The position numbers and the translations under genes are program-made. From Leptolinea sp964404415 (GTDB lineage: Bacteria > Chloroflexota > Anaerolineae > Anaerolineales > Anaerolineaceae): a stretch of DNA of 18,285 bases. Positions 16,107-18,285 of the stretch are shown piece by piece (the first letter of the stretch is position 1; the number at the start of each line of letters is the position of its first letter). Location: contig CAYOKC010000073.1 in the NCBI GenBank assembly GCA_964404415.1, forward strand, positions 1-18,285, written 5' to 3'. The notes beneath the pieces were generated by a model. That model saw only the letters and a list, made by a program, of their open reading frames with translations. It searched no databases and was not told the DNA's origin.

Positions 16107-16128
16107 ATTGTGCAACGATTGTGCAACG
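16107..16128 (+). repeat. Perfect 11-bp tandem duplication
   Basis: ATTGTGCAACG occurs twice back to back (16107-16117 and 16118-16128), 49 bases after the tRNA terminator and at the point where the sequence becomes AT-rich. Confidence 0.9.
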
Positions 16129-16160
16129 GGTTTAAAAATACATTTTTGGATTCTTTAAGA

Positions 16161-16200
16161 ATCTCCGACATATTGCTAAAATCTTCGACATATTGATAAA
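16161..16200 (+). repeat. 20-bp tandem repeat upstream of the unknown gene
   Basis: ATCTCCGACATATTGCTAAA (16161-16180) is followed at once by ATCTTCGACATATTGATAAA (16181-16200), with 18 of 20 bases identical. The repeat ends 30 bases before the next start codon, where an operator would be expected. A regulator-binding role is inferred from position only. Confidence 0.85.
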
Positions 16201-16229
16201 TCAATGAACCTTAACAAATGGAGAATTTT

Positions 16230-16658
16230 ATGGCTGATCCTATAGAAATCTTATTCACCGATGGAAACACCGGCGATTCTGTTTGTCTGTATGCACGTTG
16301 GGGTATTTATTCCGGTGAAGATGCTCTTTTCCTTGCACTCAAGGATCACAAAGACCGGTGGGATGAAATGGATGTCCTGGCACATTCAACTATGCGACAT
16401 ATCTACGATCTCATCAACGATGGTGATGATCTGAATTACGGGATATCTGCCCTCCCTGGACGCTGTTCAGAACAAATCCATGTCGATTTCAAGGCTCAGA
16501 TCATCCGTAGAGTTACCGTCGACTACAGCGAAGATATCACAAATCAATCCACGGTTCATAACGCCTGGACATTCCAGGAGTTCTACGATACCCATTTGAG
16601 GGTATCCGGTGAAGGAGTTGCCATTCTGCATAGCCGATACAAAGACTTATTTGAATGA
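16230..16658 (+). CDS. Hypothetical protein, 142 residues, unknown family
   Basis: I do not recognise this protein. It is soluble, acidic and moderately rich in Asp, with no signal peptide, membrane segment or metal motif. It opens MADPIEILFTDGNTGDSVCL and ends with HSRYKDLFE. ATG 16230 is chosen over the in-frame ATG at 16218 because GGAG (16220-16223) lies 6 bases upstream. It sits between the tandem repeats and the DarT gene, 146 bases before the latter, in AT-richer sequence. It could be cargo of the same accessory segment, but nothing ties it to the toxin-antitoxin pair except position. Confidence 0.72.
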   Translation: MADPIEILFTDGNTGDSVCLYARWGIYSGEDALFLALKDHKDRWDEMDVLAHSTMRHIYDLINDGDDLNYGISALPGRCSEQIHVDFKAQIIRRVTVDYSEDITNQSTVHNAWTFQEFYDTHLRVSGEGVAILHSRYKDLFE

Positions 16659-16693
16659 GAAAAAAATATGCATTATTGTAATAACTTCTAAAT

Positions 16694-16702
16694 TGATATA
16701 AT
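16694..16702 (+). promoter_or_regulatory. Candidate extended -10 promoter for the darT-darG pair
   Basis: TGATATAAT (TG at 16694-16695, TATAAT at 16697-16702) is a perfect extended -10. A TTATTG at 16673-16678 with 18-bp spacing could be a weak -35. It lies about 100 bases before darT. A second similar element, TGATATAAA, begins at 16721. Confidence 0.55.
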
Positions 16703-16804
16703 TCTTAAAAGTTCAATATCTGATATAAAAAAATTTTGTACATTTTTTAATATGTTGAAAAATCGCAAAAGATTAATAAGATTTTAGGCTAACTATTCCA
16801 TATT

Positions 16805-17428
16805 ATGACAGATATCTACCATATCACTTCCATCAACAATTTACCTTCGATATTACAAATGGGATGCATTTGGTGTGATTCAGAAATTCACCAGCAATCT
16901 GTACAAGTAACAAATATAGCCTATCAAAATATCAAGGATCGTCGATCAAGTTGGCCTGTACCACTACCTCCTTTTGGGATGGTTGCAGACTATGTCCCAT
17001 TCTATTTTGCACCACGTTCACCCATGTTATTTACTATCAGTAAAGGAAACGTCGTTGGATATGATGATGGGCAATATACAATACTTCATCTTGTTTCTTC
17101 AGCGGAGGTTGTAGATCAGTCTGGATCTAATTTTGTCTTTACCGATGGACATGCAATTGTTGAGATAAGTCAGTTTTATTCACAATTAAAGGATTTGAAT
17201 CTTATAGATTGGGAAGTTATGCAGTCCCGTTATTGGCATGATACTGTAAAAGACGGCGACCGTAAACGGAGGCGTCAAGCAGAATTCTTAGTCTATAAGT
17301 TTTTCCCGTTTACCCTGGTTCACACTATTGGAGTAGCAAATCGAGCAATAGCATTACAAGTTACAGAAATTCTACAAGGATTGAGTACCCGCCCTAATGT
17401 AGTAATAAATCCCGCGTGGTATTATTAA
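16805..17428 (+). CDS. darT: DarT-type toxin, ssDNA ADP-ribosyltransferase (DUF4433)
   Basis: DarT transfers ADP-ribose from NAD+ onto bases of single-stranded DNA, blocking replication; some DarTG pairs defend against phage. This 207-residue protein has the usual family length and motifs: IYHITSINNLPSIL (4-17), the DarT signature DYVPFYFAPRSPML (62-75), and QAEFLVYKFFP (158-168), where Glu160 is the likely catalytic glutamate. DGDRKRRRQAE precedes it. The macro-domain antitoxin gene follows after 14 bases, the standard order. Whether it is a DarT1 (guanine) or DarT2 (thymine) enzyme cannot be settled by eye. The ribosome site is poor, which is often the case for toxins. The base composition is AT-richer than that of the genes left of the tRNA, consistent with transfer. 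Confidence 0.9.
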   Translation: MTDIYHITSINNLPSILQMGCIWCDSEIHQQSVQVTNIAYQNIKDRRSSWPVPLPPFGMVADYVPFYFAPRSPMLFTISKGNVVGYDDGQYTILHLVSSAEVVDQSGSNFVFTDGHAIVEISQFYSQLKDLNLIDWEVMQSRYWHDTVKDGDRKRRRQAEFLVYKFFPFTLVHTIGVANRAIALQVTEILQGLSTRPNVVINPAWYY

Positions 17429-17442
17429 CCATGGAGATAGAA

Positions 17443-18285
17443 ATGATCGAGTATAAAAACGGCAATCTTTTACAAGCCGATGTTGAAGCACTTGTTAATA
17501 CCGTTAATACGGTGGGGGTAATGGGTAAAGGTATTGCGCTCCAATTCAAACAAGCTTTTCCAGATAACTTTAAAGCTTACTCAAAAGCAGTCGAGAAGAA
17601 TGAAGTACAACCTGGAAAAATGTTTGTGTATCCGACAACTCAACTAACAAATCCGCGCTTTATTATTAATTTTCCGACTAAACGCCATTGGCGCGAAAAT
17701 GCCAGATTGGAAGATATAAAATCCGGACTGATCAATTTAGTTGATGTTATAAAGAAATATGAAATTAGATCTATCGCTATTCCTCCATTGGGGTGCGGTT
17801 TTGGTGGGCTGAAATGGAGTGAAGTACAACCTTTAATTGAACAATCGCTTAAAGAAATACCGGATTTAAAAGCGTTAATATATCCACCTATAGGTTCTCC
17901 TTCTTCAGAGAAAATGATTATTGCAACGCAGCGGCCAAATCTAACGAAGGGAAGAGCTGCCTTAATATATTTACTTAACTTGTACGCAATTCCTGGGTAT
18001 CGCCTAACCAAGCTAGAAGTGCAAAAACTGACATACTTCCTGCATGTAGCAGGTGAACCCATGAAATTGGAATTTGAGAAACAGCAATACGGTCCATACG
18101 CCGAAAAGTTAAATTTCTTACTCCAGAAACTTGAAGGTCATTATATCCGTGGATATGGTGACAGGAGTTCGAAAACAGGGATTTGGGTTTTGCCTGGCGC
18201 AGAGAAGGAAGCTGAAGCATTTCTTCAGAATGAAGTGGATACTCTGCAGCATCTTGATCGTGTTGCTCGTTTGATCCATGGATTT
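17443..18285 (+). CDS. darG: DarG-type antitoxin, macro-domain ADP-ribosyl glycohydrolase, cut at the right edge
   Basis: The frame is open to the end of the window (281 residues seen). Residues 1 to about 150 are a macro domain: YKNGNLLQADVEALVNTVNT, VGVMGKGIALQFKQAFP, INFPTKRHWR and SIAIPPLGCGFGGLKW are all typical of DarG. This domain removes the ADP-ribose that DarT puts on DNA. From about residue 165 the C-terminal domain starts (RAALIYLLNLYAIPGYRLTK, then KLTYFLHVAGE and YGPYAEKLNFLLQKLEGHYI), which in DarG binds and blocks DarT. ATG 17443 is chosen over ATG 17431 because GGAG at 17433-17436 lies 6 bases upstream and the family begins at MIEYK. It is 14 bases after darT. The catalytic core and binding domain both look intact. 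Confidence 0.9.
   Translation, partial: MIEYKNGNLLQADVEALVNTVNTVGVMGKGIALQFKQAFPDNFKAYSKAVEKNEVQPGKMFVYPTTQLTNPRFIINFPTKRHWRENARLEDIKSGLINLVDVIKKYEIRSIAIPPLGCGFGGLKWSEVQPLIEQSLKEIPDLKALIYPPIGSPSSEKMIIATQRPNLTKGRAALIYLLNLYAIPGYRLTKLEVQKLTYFLHVAGEPMKLEFEKQQYGPYAEKLNFLLQKLEGHYIRGYGDRSSKTGIWVLPGAEKEAEAFLQNEVDTLQHLDRVARLIHGF

Noticed and set aside
16107..16200. A short CRISPR array
   Set aside because: The repeats are directly adjacent with no spacers and there are only two copies of each unit.

Overview
The window looks like a piece of a draft genome or MAG from a Chloroflexota bacterium, probably class Anaerolineae. The grounds are the character of the genes: a lipoprotein with an Ala/Thr/Pro linker, a tmRNA tag ending in LAA, and GC-rich genes with strong Shine-Dalgarno sites. 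This placement is an inference; no marker gene was compared. An 84-base run of N inside ligA marks a scaffold gap.

Layout. (1) 1-1860: the 3' end of a D-alanine-D-alanine ligase-like ATP-grasp gene, an amino-acid-type ABC transporter solute-binding lipoprotein with its own terminator, and a complete tmRNA gene (ssrA) with promoter, tag frame and a long two-way terminator. (2) 1866-7371, minus strand: a polytopic membrane protein, then a tight group of hotdog acyl-CoA thioesterase, NAD-dependent DNA ligase (ligA, interrupted by the N gap) and an RlmI-type 23S rRNA methyltransferase. (3) 7797-13220, plus strand: five closely spaced genes that are the most interesting part. They encode a small membrane zinc-ribbon protein; a membrane protein ending in Gly7-(Cys-Ala)4-Gly-(Cys-Ala)3-GGGR; a PqqD-like/radical SAM/SPASM protein; a second copy of that protein that kept its fold but lost every cluster cysteine; and a class I methyltransferase. 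I propose a modification system whose substrate is the Cys-Ala tail. The pieces are seen in the sequence; the system is inferred. (4) 13251-15888: a strong promoter drives a PRC/MgtE_N/CBS protein and an Nramp-related transporter with an unusual metal-site motif, probably a regulated divalent-cation (Mg or Mn) importer. (5) 15904-16058: a tRNA-Pro(GGG) gene with promoter and terminator. (6) 16100-18285: a visibly AT-richer accessory segment next to the tRNA. It has two sets of tandem repeats, an unknown small gene, and a DarT-DarG toxin-antitoxin pair (DNA ADP-ribosylation) that runs off the right edge.

In region 3 the predicted topology fits the hypothesis. The large membrane protein has a signal peptide and one internal membrane segment, so its Cys-Ala tail should lie in the cytoplasm, where the radical SAM protein, its cysteine-less partner and the methyltransferase would be.
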